64,000 nt of DNA from Plantactinospora endophytica (GCF_016862915.1 NZ_BONW01000041.1:1-64000), one strand, 5' to 3'; positions 34,858 through 44,083 are shown, counted from the stretch's first letter. Made by a program: numbers and translations. The notes: generated from the sequence alone by a model not told the origin.

Positions 34858-35049
34858 TCAGGCGTGCGTCTTCGCCAGGCTGACGAACGCCCGCCAGGCG
34901 GCCGGGCCGAAGGTCAGCGTGCCGCCGTCCCGGTCCTTGGTGTCCCGCACCAGCACCCGGCCCGGAAGGTTGTCGGCCACCTCGACACAGTTTGAATTGC
35001 CGCCGGAACGCGTGGACTTCCGCCAGGCCGGGGCGTCACTTGTGGTCAT
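34858..35049 (-). CDS. DUF397 family protein
   Basis: 63 residues. The DUF397 pattern is complete: WRKSTRSGGNSNCVEVAD, VLVRDTKDRDGGTLTFGPAAWRAFV. Such proteins are nearly always paired with an XRE/DUF5753 regulator, as here, with a 14-base overlap. In Streptomyces the WhiJ-type pairs influence development, the DUF397 partner counteracting the DNA-binding protein. Confidence 0.9.
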   Translation of the reverse strand: MTTSDAPAWRKSTRSGGNSNCVEVADNLPGRVLVRDTKDRDGGTLTFGPAAWRAFVSLAKTHA

Positions 35050-35833
35050 TGAGTAGCTCCAGAATCAGGTCTCTGCTCAGGTCTGCCGCCATTGCCAAGC
35101 CGTTGATCGACTCCCAGGATAGCTCCAACTCGCCCACATCCCGCGCCGAGGTCACCACCTTGCCCTGTAGCTGATCATCAAGGTATGAGACCCGCCTGCC
35201 GTCTCTCAGGGTTGCGAGTGAGATCGGACCACCCAGGCCAGCGTGCAGTCCTCCGACGGCATCCGGGAGCACGCGCACCGTGACGGATGGGCTCTCGCCG
35301 ATGTCGGCCAGGTATCCGAGCTGATCTTTCATGACCCCGCGTGGACCTCGCCGGAGCGCGAATTCGGTGATGATGCAGGAAATCGTCACCGGCGGATGTT
35401 GATCCATAATGGCTGCCTGCCGGGCTGTCCGGTTCGCGACGAGATCCTCCACCCTCCCCGCGTTCGCCGGGACTCCCGCAAACATCTCTCGCATGTACGG
35501 CTCACGCTGTAGCGGGCACGGGATCAACAGCGGTTCCCAGGCCCGCAGCAACAACGCGCGGCGCTCGTGCTCGGCCCACGGACGTAGCCACGGGCGTAGG
35601 TCTTCGTGTGCCGTCTTTGCCCGTCCTTGAATTTCGTTGCCGGTGCCGAACACCTCGTCAAGGCGCTGCGCCGTACCTTCCTGCGGTATGAGTTTTCCTG
35701 ACTCGAAGTTCTGCACCGAGGACTTCGACACGCCGATCGCGGCGGCCAGCCTGTCCTGAGACAGTTTCCGCTGCGTACGCAGCTCTCGAATGCGAGCCGG
35801 CAGCGATGGCGGGTGGTCATTCACGATTATCAC
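35036..35833 (-). CDS. XRE/DUF5753 helix-turn-helix regulator
   Basis: Up to 265 residues. N-terminal HTH (LPARIRELRTQRKLSQDRLA, IGVSKSSVQNFESGKLIP) and C-terminal DUF5753 domain (PLLIPCPLQREPYMREMFAG ... ISLATLRDGRRVSYLDDQLQG). A GTG at 35824 with GGGGTG six bases upstream may be the true start rather than GTG 35833. Codon use is visibly less GC-biased than the neighbours (many A/T third positions), suggesting later acquisition. Pairs with the DUF397 gene. Confidence 0.88.
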   Translation of the reverse strand: MIIVNDHPPSLPARIRELRTQRKLSQDRLAAAIGVSKSSVQNFESGKLIPQEGTAQRLDEVFGTGNEIQGRAKTAHEDLRPWLRPWAEHERRALLLRAWEPLLIPCPLQREPYMREMFAGVPANAGRVEDLVANRTARQAAIMDQHPPVTISCIITEFALRRGPRGVMKDQLGYLADIGESPSVTVRVLPDAVGGLHAGLGGPISLATLRDGRRVSYLDDQLQGKVVTSARDVGELELSWESINGLAMAADLSRDLILELLNDHK

Positions 35834-36012
35834 CCCGGGTGGTCGGCAGATATGGCGCCACCATCAGGCAGCCATCGCATTCATCTTCCGATATCGCTAC
35901 GTCGCCGTCCAGGGTGGAGGGCAGACGGAGGAGCAATTTCCGCGGCCCGCTTCACATGCCGGGGGCGTGGCCCGCAAGATCCGCCCCGACGGTGGGTCGC
36001 TTTCCGTCAACG

Positions 36013-36050
36013 GGGGGCGGTTGCTCGTAGGGGACACGGGCGCCGCCCCC
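36013..36050 (+). terminator. GC hairpin with short T-run upstream of 36086 gene
   Basis: GGGGGCGG pairs with CCGCCCCC, followed by TTT. It lies in the leader of the rightward gene and could be an attenuator, or end an unrecognised transcript. Confidence 0.4.
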
Positions 36051-36085
36051 TTTCCTGTTGTTTACCGGAACGGGAGGACAAAGGA

Positions 36086-36493
36086 ATGAGACGGGTACGA
36101 GGGAGCAGACTTCGCCATCGTCGGGTCTGGTGGCGCCTGTGGCGGTATTGCTGGTGTGGACACCGATGGATCTGCCCCGACTCGGCCCGGCGGGTGCCGA
36201 TGCCGTACGCGCCGAGCATGCCCCCACTGACGGGTGTCGAGTTCCGCCGGGCGGTCCGGACTGCCACGGTCGACGCCAGGACCGCGCGGAAAGCACGGGC
36301 CGGGCACGAGGACGCGTCGCCGCCCCCGCAGCCGGAACAGCCGCAACGCCCGTGGATCGACTATCCCGACTCCCGCAACGCACGCCGGTACGACGGGTGG
36401 AACGGGCCGACCCGGGCGTACCTGGCCAACGGTCGGGCGGGCGGCTTGACTCCGGCCCAGCAGCACCGAGCCCGGCACGCCGAGCGGGTGTAG
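36086..36493 (+). CDS. Small Trp/Cys/Arg-rich protein of unknown function
   Basis: 135 residues with good ribosome-binding site (GGGAGGACAAAGG) before the ATG at 36086. The N-terminus is dense in Trp, Arg and Cys (WWRLWRYCWCGHRWICPDS), followed by a Pro-rich and charged tail ending LTPAQQHRARHAERV. The C-x-C-x4-W-x-CPDS pattern recurs in small actinobacterial proteins encoded beside HTH/DUF397 pairs. Function unknown; a zinc site is possible. Confidence 0.65.
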   Translation: MRRVRGSRLRHRRVWWRLWRYCWCGHRWICPDSARRVPMPYAPSMPPLTGVEFRRAVRTATVDARTARKARAGHEDASPPPQPEQPQRPWIDYPDSRNARRYDGWNGPTRAYLANGRAGGLTPAQQHRARHAERV

Positions 36494-36498
36494 ACCCC

Positions 36499-36789
36499 GT
36501 GATCGGGCCATGGGCACGATGGGAACGACACGTCGCCCGAAGGCGGGTGCGGGAGCGCCAGGCGGCCGGGCAGCACCTCCCCACCGACACCTACGCCTGC
36601 TGCGAATGCGAACACGACTGGCCGTGCGCGCCGGCCCGCCTGGCACTGCTGATCGGCTTCGACGGCGATCGGGTGGGGCTGATGATGTATCTCGCCGCGC
36701 ACCTCGCCCGCGCCCTGGAGGCACTGCCCGACCGGCATCCCGCGCTGATCGTCGGGCAGATCATCTACTGGGTGCCCCGGCGCCGTTAG
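36499..36789 (+). CDS. Small Cys-rich protein of unknown function, paired with 36086 gene
   Basis: 96 residues from the GTG at 36499, five bases after the previous stop. Contains CCECEHDWPCAPARLALLIG, echoing the C-x2-C-x-x-x-WPC pattern of the upstream protein, then an amphipathic helical region (LMMYLAAHLARALEAL) and a hydrophobic end. Presumably cotranslated with its neighbour and possibly a metal-binding accessory of the HTH/DUF397 module. Confidence 0.65.
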   Translation: MIGPWARWERHVARRRVRERQAAGQHLPTDTYACCECEHDWPCAPARLALLIGFDGDRVGLMMYLAAHLARALEALPDRHPALIVGQIIYWVPRRR

Positions 36790-36993
36790 CGCCGGTCCGG
36801 CATCCCCGGATCGTCGGCACCGGCTCCCACCTCCCGCGCATCACCCGGGTCGGCGCCGACGGGGAAGCACCCCGAGGCCACTGTTCTGCCCTTCGGAGTG
36901 GCCCGGGGTGTGACCTGGATCGCTCGCTGAGCCTGTTCGCCACGGGCCGGGAGTGGACAATAGCGGCGTTTCGGCAGGTGAGCCGGCTACGAC

Positions 36994-37019
36994 GATTCGG
37001 CGTCCCGGCGATTGGGTAG
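36994..37019 (+). promoter_or_regulatory. SigB/SigF-like stress promoter
   Basis: GATT (36994-36997), 16 bp, GGGTAG (37014-37019) matches the GTTT-N14-16-GGGTAT class used by actinobacterial SigB/SigF-type factors at eight of ten positions. It lies about 40 bases before the DUF6458-like start. Confidence 0.5.
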
Positions 37020-37059
37020 CAGGACCCTGACAGCCCACACCCCTGCAAGGAGGCATGTC

Positions 37060-37335
37060 ATGGGTATCGGCACCAGCATCTTCCTGATCGCGCTCGGCGC
37101 CATCCTCACCTTCGCGCTGAACCTCAGCGTCGGCGGCCTGGACCTGGACGTCGTCGGTTGGATCCTGATGGCGGCGGGCGTACTCGGTCTGATCATGACC
37201 ACGGTGATCTGGGGCAACCGGCGCCGGGCCGTGGTGACCCGGACGGAACCGACCGAGTACCGCGAGGTCACCACCACCGAGCCGACGGAGTACCGCCGGG
37301 TCGAGGAGCGCCGGGACGTCTACCCGCCCCGGTAA
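37060..37335 (+). CDS. Small two-TM membrane protein (DUF6458-like)
   Basis: 91 residues. AAGGAGG precedes the ATG at 37060. Two membrane helices (about 5-20 and 30-50) with a conserved short loop (NLSVGGLDLDVVGWILMAAG), then a basic stretch GNRRRAV and a charged tail with a duplicated TTEPTEYR(E/R)V unit. This matches the small DUF6458 family common in actinobacteria. A stress-type promoter precedes it. Confidence 0.8.
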   Translation: MGIGTSIFLIALGAILTFALNLSVGGLDLDVVGWILMAAGVLGLIMTTVIWGNRRRAVVTRTEPTEYREVTTTEPTEYRRVEERRDVYPPR

Positions 37336-37385
37336 CCGTCCAGCCGGCCGGTGGTCGGGGACGGAGCGCGGTCGGGCCGGCGGCG

Positions 37386-39413
37386 TCAGTCCGGGTACCC
37401 AGTGGGACCCGGATACCCGCCGGACTCCGCGTACCCGCTGGCCTGGAGGTCGAAGAGTTCCCGGTAGAGACCGTCGGCCGCGACCAGCCGCTCGTGGTCG
37501 CCCTGCTCGATCAGCCGGCCGTCCCGCATCACGTAGATCCGGTCGGCGTGCCGCACGTTGGCCAGCCGGTGGGTGATCAGCACGACGGTCCGGTCGGGAT
37601 GCCGGCGGAACTGCTGGAAGAGCGCGTGCTCGGCCCGCGCGTCGAGCGCGGCGGACGGCTCGTCGCAGATCAGCAGCCGGCCCTCCCGGTAGAGCCCTCG
37701 GGCCGCGACCAGCCGCTGCCACTGGCCGCCGGAGAGGTCGTGGCCGTCCCGGAAACCGCGGTCGAGCAGCGTGTCGTAGCCGCGCGGCAGCCCGGTGACC
37801 ATCTCGTGCGCCGAGGCCGCCGTCGCGGCGTCCACCACGGACGGTCCGGCGTCCTCGGGCCGGTCGTACCGGCCGACGGTGATGTTCTGCCGGGCGGTGA
37901 ACGGGAACTTCCACCAGTCCTGGCTGAGTACCGCCACCTGGCCGCCGACGCTCGTCGGATCGAGGGTGCCGATGTCCACCCCGTCCCAGCGGATCGTCCC
38001 GCCGGTCGGCTGGTAGAGCCCGGCCAGCAGCTTGGCCAGGGTCGTCTTGCCAGAGCCGTTCTCGCCGACCAGGGCGATCACCTCGCCCCGGCGTACGGTC
38101 AGGCTGACCCGGTCCACCGCCGGCCGGTCGGTGTCCGGGTAGTGCAGGCTGACGTCGTCGACCTCGATCTCCTCGAATCCGGAGACGGTGCCGCCGCCCG
38201 CGCCCCGGGTACGCGCGTCGGCCCGGTCCAGGAAGGTCAGGAAGTCCCGGTAGTAGAGCGCGTCCTCGTAGAGCGAGTTGGTGGCGTGGATGGTGTTGCC
38301 CAGGCTGGTCCGGGCGGCCTGGAGCGCCAGCAGTGCGGTGGCCGCCGCCGCCAGCGGCACCACGCCGGCCAGCAGCAGCCAGCCGAGTACGCCGTAGACC
38401 GCGAAGGTGGCCAGCCCGGCCAGCGAACCGCCACCCACCCGGGTCGAGGTCTGCGAGCGGACCAGCCGGAGCTGTGCCGCCGTCTCCATGGTCATCACCC
38501 GGCGGTACTCGCCGAGCAGGAACCCCCGCATCTGGTACGTCCGCACCTCGACCGCCGTGTGCCGGTTCGCCATCAGATGGGCGAGCATCCACATCCGGCG
38601 TCGCCGGGTGATCCGGGCCAGCAGTGCGACGTACTCCCGGCGGGCGATCCGGACCGCCGTCACCGCCGACGGCACCGCCGCGACCAGCAGGCAGGGCAGT
38701 AACAGGGGTTGGATCACCGTGACGGCGGCGGCGGTGGCGGCCACCCCGACCACGCCGGTGATCAGGTTGACGGTGTCGTCGACGATCGACGCCGCCTCGG
38801 TCATGCCCCGGTCCCGGGCCCGGTCCATCTCCTCGGCGAAGCCGGCGTCGTCGAACGCGGCCAGGTCGACCGCGGTGGTCGCCTCGAAGAGCCGCAGCTC
38901 CACCCGGTAGTTGATCTGCGGGGCCAGTCGGGCCTGGGCCCAGCCGGCGGCGATGCTCAGTCCACCCTTGGCGATCACCGCCAGCGCCGCCACCACCAGT
39001 CCCGGCGCGGCCGAGCGGACCCGGTCCGGGGTCGGCCCGGAGGCGAAGAGTTCCCGCAGTACGGTGCTGGTCGCCAGCAGGCCAAAAGTGATCATGATGC
39101 CGGCGACGATGTTCAGGCCGATCGCGGCCAGCGTGTCGACCCGGCTCACCCGCCAGGCCAGCAGTACCGCCTGCCGGATGATCGACGGCAGCCGCCGGGC
39201 GACCGTCCAGAAGCTGGTCTCCGCGAACGCGGCCCCGTGGTGCATCCAGTCCGCGTCGGCCAGCTCGGGCAACGCCGTTCTCGACGGGTCCTGGGCCGCC
39301 GTGGACTGGTCCTGGGCCGCTTCGGACCGGTCCTGGTCGGGCTGGTCCGGTTTCGGGGCCGGCGCCCCGTCGGAGTCCGTCGTCCGCTGCACGTTGATCC
39401 TCGTCGACTCCAC
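37386..39413 (-). CDS. ABC exporter (fused permease and ATPase)
   Basis: About 675 residues from the GTG at 39413 (VESTRINVQRT), with GGAGG before it. A charged, probably disordered N-terminus (1-55) precedes six membrane helices. The nucleotide-binding domain has Walker A GENGSGKTT, Q-loop VLSQDWW, signature LSGGQWQRL, Walker B LLICDEPSAALD and H-loop LITHR. It is a half-transporter that would homodimerise to export a peptide, lipid or drug. No precursor peptide or modifying enzyme is adjacent, so the substrate is unknown. Confidence 0.92.
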   Translation of the reverse strand: MESTRINVQRTTDSDGAPAPKPDQPDQDRSEAAQDQSTAAQDPSRTALPELADADWMHHGAAFAETSFWTVARRLPSIIRQAVLLAWRVSRVDTLAAIGLNIVAGIMITFGLLATSTVLRELFASGPTPDRVRSAAPGLVVAALAVIAKGGLSIAAGWAQARLAPQINYRVELRLFEATTAVDLAAFDDAGFAEEMDRARDRGMTEAASIVDDTVNLITGVVGVAATAAAVTVIQPLLLPCLLVAAVPSAVTAVRIARREYVALLARITRRRRMWMLAHLMANRHTAVEVRTYQMRGFLLGEYRRVMTMETAAQLRLVRSQTSTRVGGGSLAGLATFAVYGVLGWLLLAGVVPLAAAATALLALQAARTSLGNTIHATNSLYEDALYYRDFLTFLDRADARTRGAGGGTVSGFEEIEVDDVSLHYPDTDRPAVDRVSLTVRRGEVIALVGENGSGKTTLAKLLAGLYQPTGGTIRWDGVDIGTLDPTSVGGQVAVLSQDWWKFPFTARQNITVGRYDRPEDAGPSVVDAATAASAHEMVTGLPRGYDTLLDRGFRDGHDLSGGQWQRLVAARGLYREGRLLICDEPSAALDARAEHALFQQFRRHPDRTVVLITHRLANVRHADRIYVMRDGRLIEQGDHERLVAADGLYRELFDLQASGYAESGGYPGPTGYPD

Positions 39414-39596
39414 CGCTCCTCCAGGAATCCGAACCGGTCTCGACGAACCGCCCCCCGGCATCCCGCCATTACGGACGGTCGCGAAAACACTACGATCCCG
39501 CATTCACCGGCCATCCGGAATGCCGTACCAATCGGTAAACATCCGGTACGCCGCCCCGCCGGCACCGTCACCTCGCCGTTACCGGATCCTGGTTAG

Positions 39597-41078
39597 GTGC
39601 CGGACATGACCATCGGTCGCCAGCGGGTCGCCCGGGGCGGGGGGCCGGTCCACCGGTTCTACAGCGTCGCGGTCTTCGTGGTGCTCGCCTCGCTGGACAA
39701 CGTCGCGATCGGGCTGGTGCCGCCGCTCTACGGCTCGATCGCTCCGGCGCTGGGCGTCGGTACCGGCGCGGTCGGCGCGGTGACCGCGACGAGTTTCCTG
39801 GTCAGCGCCATCGCTGCGGTCGGCTGGGCCTACGTCGGGGACCGGACGAACCGCAAGCCGCTGCTCATGATCGGCACGCTGCTCTGGGCCGCCGGCACCG
39901 CCGGCAGCGCGGTCGCCCCGACCTACCTGACGTTCTTCGGCGCGCAACTGCTGGCCGCGATCGGGCTCGGCGCGGTGGGGTCGGTCGGCTTCTCCGTGGT
40001 CACCGACCTGGTCAGCCCGCGCCGCCGGGGCGTCGTGCTGAGTTTCTGGGGACTCTCCCAGGGCATCGGCACCCTGGCCGGCACCCTGGTCGGCGGCGTG
40101 CTCGGCGCACAGGACTGGCGTCGACCGTTCCTGCTGCTCAGCGTCGCCGGCCTGGTGGCGACCGTGGCCTACCTGCTCACCTACGACATCCGGCGCGGCC
40201 AGAGCGAACCGGAGCTGGCCGACGCGCTGGCCGTCGGCGGGGACTACGACTACCGGATCAGCCGGGCCGACCTGCCGGAGATCCTGCACCGCCGGACGAA
40301 CCGGTGGCTGGTCCTCCAGGGGCTCACCGCCCAGGTGGCCTTCGGCTCGCTGGTCTGGCTGCCGGCACTGTTCCGGGAACGGGCCGAGGCCCAGGGGTAC
40401 TCGTCGGCCACCGCCACCGTGGTGGGCAGCATCTTCGCCGTACTCTTCCAGCTCGGCGGGGTGCTCTCCATCGTCGGCGGGCTGGTCGGCGACGCCGTGC
40501 AACGGCGTACCCCCCGGGGTCGGGCGATGGTCGCGGCGATCGGCGTGCTGGCGGCGGTGCCGTTCTACGCGGTGCTGTTCTTCGTGCCGATCCGGATCGA
40601 GGTGCCGGACGGTGCCGGCGCCGGCACGGTGGCCGCCGCCGTACTCGGCAGCGTCCTGACCGAGCCGACGGTCGGGTTCAGCCTGCTCGCCGCGCTGCTC
40701 GCGCTCGGCCTCACCTCGGCGAACTCGCCGAACTGGTTCGCGCTGATCGCCGACGTCAACCCGCCCGAACACCGGGGTACGGTCTACAGCCTCGGCAACC
40801 TGGTCAACGGGGTGGGCCGGGCGGCCGGCAACGGGCTGATCGGGGTCGCCGCCGCCGCGCTGCGCTCGGCCTTCCCGCCACCGCTGAACTTCGCCGTCGG
40901 GCTCGCCGCGTTCCAGCTTTTCTTCATACCCACCGGGATCATGTACTGGCTCGCCTCCCGCACCGCGCCCCGGGACATCCGCCGGGTGCACGAGCTGCTC
41001 ACCGTACGGGCCGAGCAGGTGACCCCGGACGGCACCGGGCCGGCCGGGGCGCCCCGCCCGACCGGCCCGTCCGACTGA
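39597..41078 (+). CDS. MFS transporter
   Basis: 493 residues from GTG 39597; ATG 39606 (MTIGRQRVARGG) is an alternative. About 12 membrane helices with the loop motif GDRTNRKPLLMIG after helix 2 and a long central cytoplasmic loop. ITSANSPNWFALIADVNPPEHRGTV-like text in the C-terminal half resembles spinster-type and organic-anion carriers. No Shine-Dalgarno is visible. Divergent from the ABC exporter, with 183 bases between the chosen starts; substrate unknown. Confidence 0.85.
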   Translation: MPDMTIGRQRVARGGGPVHRFYSVAVFVVLASLDNVAIGLVPPLYGSIAPALGVGTGAVGAVTATSFLVSAIAAVGWAYVGDRTNRKPLLMIGTLLWAAGTAGSAVAPTYLTFFGAQLLAAIGLGAVGSVGFSVVTDLVSPRRRGVVLSFWGLSQGIGTLAGTLVGGVLGAQDWRRPFLLLSVAGLVATVAYLLTYDIRRGQSEPELADALAVGGDYDYRISRADLPEILHRRTNRWLVLQGLTAQVAFGSLVWLPALFRERAEAQGYSSATATVVGSIFAVLFQLGGVLSIVGGLVGDAVQRRTPRGRAMVAAIGVLAAVPFYAVLFFVPIRIEVPDGAGAGTVAAAVLGSVLTEPTVGFSLLAALLALGLTSANSPNWFALIADVNPPEHRGTVYSLGNLVNGVGRAAGNGLIGVAAAALRSAFPPPLNFAVGLAAFQLFFIPTGIMYWLASRTAPRDIRRVHELLTVRAEQVTPDGTGPAGAPRPTGPSD

Positions 41079-41107
41079 ACCACCGGTCGTACCGGCTGCG
41101 GTGGCTC

Positions 41108-42832
41108 CTATTCCGTACCGGCCTCCTCGGCGGCCCGGAGCCAGACCGTGACGTCGGTCGGGACCCGGCCGTCGCCGTCGAGCGGCCCGCTGGCGTGCAG
41201 CAGTTCGGCACCGGCCGGCAACTCGACCGGGTCGGCTCCGAGGTTGGTCAGCACCCGGACGCCGCCGTTGCGGAAGTGGAGGACGTCGTCCGGGCTGGTC
41301 AGCCAGTACACCGTGCCGGTGCCGAGGCCGAGTTCGCGGCGCAGCCGCAGGCTGGTCCGGTACAGCTCGTACGTCGAGCCGGCCACCCCGCGCTGCCGGT
41401 CCAGGGCGTACTCGGCCCAGAGCGCGGGCTGGGGCAACCAGCTCGCGTCCCCCGGCCCGAACCCGTACGACGGGGCGTCCGCCTCCCACGGGATCGGCAC
41501 CCGGCAGCCGTCCCGGCCGCGTTGGGTGTGTCCACTCCGCTCCCAGGTCGGGTCCTGCCGGGCCTCGTCCGGCAGCGTGGTGTGTTCCGGCAGACCCAGT
41601 TCCTCACCCTGGTAGAGGTAGGCCGAGCCGGGCAGCGCGAGCATCAGCAGGGTGGCGGCCCGGGCCCGGCGCAGCCCGAGCACCGGGTCCGGCTGCGGGT
41701 CGTCGACGCCGATGCCCCGGGGCCGGGGCGTGCCGACCGGCAGCCCGAGCCGGCTGGCGTGCCGCAGCACGTCGTGGTTGGACAGCACCCAGGTGGTGGG
41801 GGCACCGACCGTCTCGTTGGCGGCCAGCGAACGGGTGATCACCGCGTACTGGATCGGGGCCGTCCAAGCCGCCTCCAGGTATTCGAAGTTGAACGCCTGG
41901 TGCATCTCGTCCGGCCGGACGTACGCGGCCAGCCGCTCGGCGGACTGTACCCACGCCTCGGCGACCAGGATCCGCTCGCCGGGGTACTCGTCCAGCACCC
42001 GCCGCCAGTCCTGGTAGATCGCGTGTACGCCGTCCTGGTCCCACATCGGCGGGCGGGGCATCTCGGTGCCCTCGCCGGTGACCGGTTCCACCGGCGGATG
42101 CCAGTCGGCCAGGTCGGCCTGCTTGACCAGCCCGTTCGCCACGTCGACCCGGAAACCGTCCACACCCCGGTCGAGCCAGTACCGCAGGATGTCGAGGAAC
42201 TCGGCGCGGACCTCGGGCAGGTCCCAGTTCAGGTCCGGCTGGCCCCGGTCGAACAGGTGCAGGTACCACTGCCCGGCGGTGCCGTCCGGTTCGGTGACCC
42301 GGGTCCAGGCCGGACCGCCGAAGACGCTCTGCCAGTCGTTCGGCGGCTCGGTGCCGCCGGGGCCGCGGCCGTCCCGGAAGACGTAGCGCTGCCGCTCCGC
42401 CGAGCCAGGTCCGGCGGCCAACGCGGCGGTGAACCAGTGGTGCGCCGCCGAGGTGTGGTTGGGCACCAGGTCGACGATGAACCGCAGGCCCCGGGCCCGG
42501 GCCTCGGCGATCAGCCGGTCGAGATCCGCCAGCGTGCCGAAGAGCCGGTCCACGTCGCGGTAGTCGGCCACGTCGTAGCCGGCGTCCGCCTGCGGCGACG
42601 GATAGAACGGCGACAGCCAGACCGCGTCCACGCCCAGCTCCACGAGGTGGTCGAGCCGGGCGGTGATGCCGGGCAGGTCACCGACGCCGTCACCGTCGGA
42701 GTCGGCGAACGAGCGGGGGTAGATCTGGTAGATGACCGCGTGCCGCCACCACGGGCCGCGCTCGGCCGGCCCGGTACCGGTCGGCTCGGCGCTCGTCCCG
42801 GCGGCGGTGGTCGTCGTCTCGGTGCTGTTCAG
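41108..42832 (-). CDS. GH13 alpha-glucosidase, probable CTG start
   Basis: About 574 residues. The conserved N-terminus (GPWWRHAVIYQIYPRSFADSDGDGVGDLPG) lies upstream of the first in-frame ATG/GTG. No in-frame ATG, GTG or TTG exists before it up to the preceding gene. The CTG at 42832 has GGGAGAG at good spacing and is the best start. GH13 motifs: DLVPNHTS, GFRVDVANG (nucleophile Asp), EAWV (acid/base Glu) and LSNHDVLR. It resembles oligo-1,6-/alpha-1,4-glucosidases of the AglA type and lies downstream of a sugar uptake system, so it should cleave imported alpha-glucosides in the cytosol. Confidence 0.88.
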   Translation of the reverse strand: MNSTETTTTAAGTSAEPTGTGPAERGPWWRHAVIYQIYPRSFADSDGDGVGDLPGITARLDHLVELGVDAVWLSPFYPSPQADAGYDVADYRDVDRLFGTLADLDRLIAEARARGLRFIVDLVPNHTSAAHHWFTAALAAGPGSAERQRYVFRDGRGPGGTEPPNDWQSVFGGPAWTRVTEPDGTAGQWYLHLFDRGQPDLNWDLPEVRAEFLDILRYWLDRGVDGFRVDVANGLVKQADLADWHPPVEPVTGEGTEMPRPPMWDQDGVHAIYQDWRRVLDEYPGERILVAEAWVQSAERLAAYVRPDEMHQAFNFEYLEAAWTAPIQYAVITRSLAANETVGAPTTWVLSNHDVLRHASRLGLPVGTPRPRGIGVDDPQPDPVLGLRRARAATLLMLALPGSAYLYQGEELGLPEHTTLPDEARQDPTWERSGHTQRGRDGCRVPIPWEADAPSYGFGPGDASWLPQPALWAEYALDRQRGVAGSTYELYRTSLRLRRELGLGTGTVYWLTSPDDVLHFRNGGVRVLTNLGADPVELPAGAELLHASGPLDGDGRVPTDVTVWLRAAEEAGTE

Positions 42833-42948
42833 GGTGCTCTCCCATCGGTCGCGACTCGGCGGCGGCCCGGCGTACGGCTCGGCCGATCCGCCTCCAGTCT
42901 GCTCCGGGCGGATCGGGTCACCGTCGGCCCGGCCCGGTCGGATCAGCT

Positions 42949-43974
42949 TCAGTCTTCCCTGGCCGGCCCGGTCGAATCACGTACGACGAGCCGGGTGGGC
43001 AGGATCGTCGGCGCCAGCTCCGCCTCGGTACGGGCCCGACCGGCCAACGGACCCAGCAGCGTACCGGCGGCGAGTCGGCCCTGCTCGGCGGCGGGCTGGG
43101 CGACGGTGGTCAGCCCGAACGCCACGGCCAGGTCGTGGTCGTCGATGCCGATCACGCTGACCTGCTGGGGTACCCGGATTCCGGCCAGCCGCAGCCCGTT
43201 GACCACGCCCATCGCCACCTCGTCACAGCTCGCGAAGATCGCGGTGGGCAGTTCGCCCCGGGCGATCAGCCGCTCGGTCGCCGACCGGCCTCCCTCGGCG
43301 TCCGCCCGGGTCTCGATCCCGAGCCGGGGATCGGGGCTGATCCCGGCCGCCCGCAGTGCCTCCTGGTAGCCGTGCCGCCGTTCGGCGTGGGCCGGGTCCG
43401 CGAACTCGCCGGTCAGATCGCCCCAGACGCAGGCGATCCGCCGGTGGCCGAGACTGAGCAGGTGTTCGGCTGCGGTCCGGCCGGCCGCCCGGTCGTCGAT
43501 CCGGATGCTCGGCCAGCCCGGCACCACCAGGCCGGAGCTGACCGTGACCCCGGGCAGCGCCAGGCTGGCGATGGTGGCCAGGTCGTCGGCCCGGACCGGC
43601 GTCGCCACCAGCATCACCGCGTCGACCCGTTTGGGCAGGCTGGCCTTGTGCAGCAGGCGGGTCCGGGCGTGCTCGCGACCGCCGATGTTGTAGAGCAGCA
43701 GGTCGTACCCGGCGGTCTGGAGGATCTCCTCGGCCGCCTCCACGACGGCGCCGACGAACCAGGGGGTGATCCGGGGGACGATCACGGCGACGTTGCCGGT
43801 CTTGCCGCCGGCCAGTCGGGAGGCGCTGGGCGACGCGGTGTAGTCGAGTTGTTCGGCGGCGAGCAGTACCCGGGTCCGGGTCGTCTCGGAGACCGTCGGC
43901 AACCCGCGCAGCGCCCGGGAGACGGTGGCGGTGGAGACGCCCGCCAGCCGGGCCACGTCGTCGATTGTGGTCAC
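42949..43974 (-). CDS. LacI-family repressor of the alpha-glucoside operon
   Basis: 341 residues from the GTG at 43974 (VTTIDDVARLAGVSTATVSR), the canonical LacI N-terminal HTH. The hinge ASPSASRLAGGKTGNVAVIV and a periplasmic-binding-like effector domain follow (GHRRIACVWGD, FASCDEVAMGVVNGLRLAGI, VIGIDDHDLA). It lies between the permease and glucosidase genes in the same direction. It is the likely binder of the AAGCGCTT-centred site upstream of the operon. Confidence 0.93.
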   Translation of the reverse strand: MTTIDDVARLAGVSTATVSRALRGLPTVSETTRTRVLLAAEQLDYTASPSASRLAGGKTGNVAVIVPRITPWFVGAVVEAAEEILQTAGYDLLLYNIGGREHARTRLLHKASLPKRVDAVMLVATPVRADDLATIASLALPGVTVSSGLVVPGWPSIRIDDRAAGRTAAEHLLSLGHRRIACVWGDLTGEFADPAHAERRHGYQEALRAAGISPDPRLGIETRADAEGGRSATERLIARGELPTAIFASCDEVAMGVVNGLRLAGIRVPQQVSVIGIDDHDLAVAFGLTTVAQPAAEQGRLAAGTLLGPLAGRARTEAELAPTILPTRLVVRDSTGPARED

Positions 43975-44083
43975 GACCTCATCCTGATCCGGCCGTACCG
44001 CCGGTCGTGGCTGCCCGGCTCGGGTCCCGGCTGCCGGACGTGTTCCGCCGTCGTCCGGCAGCCGGTCGACCCTCGACGCCCGG

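Noticed and set aside
37386-39413. ABC exporter considered as part of a lanthipeptide or other peptide natural-product cluster
   Set aside because: No precursor peptide, modifying enzyme or protease is adjacent; the flanking genes are an unrelated small membrane protein and an MFS carrier.
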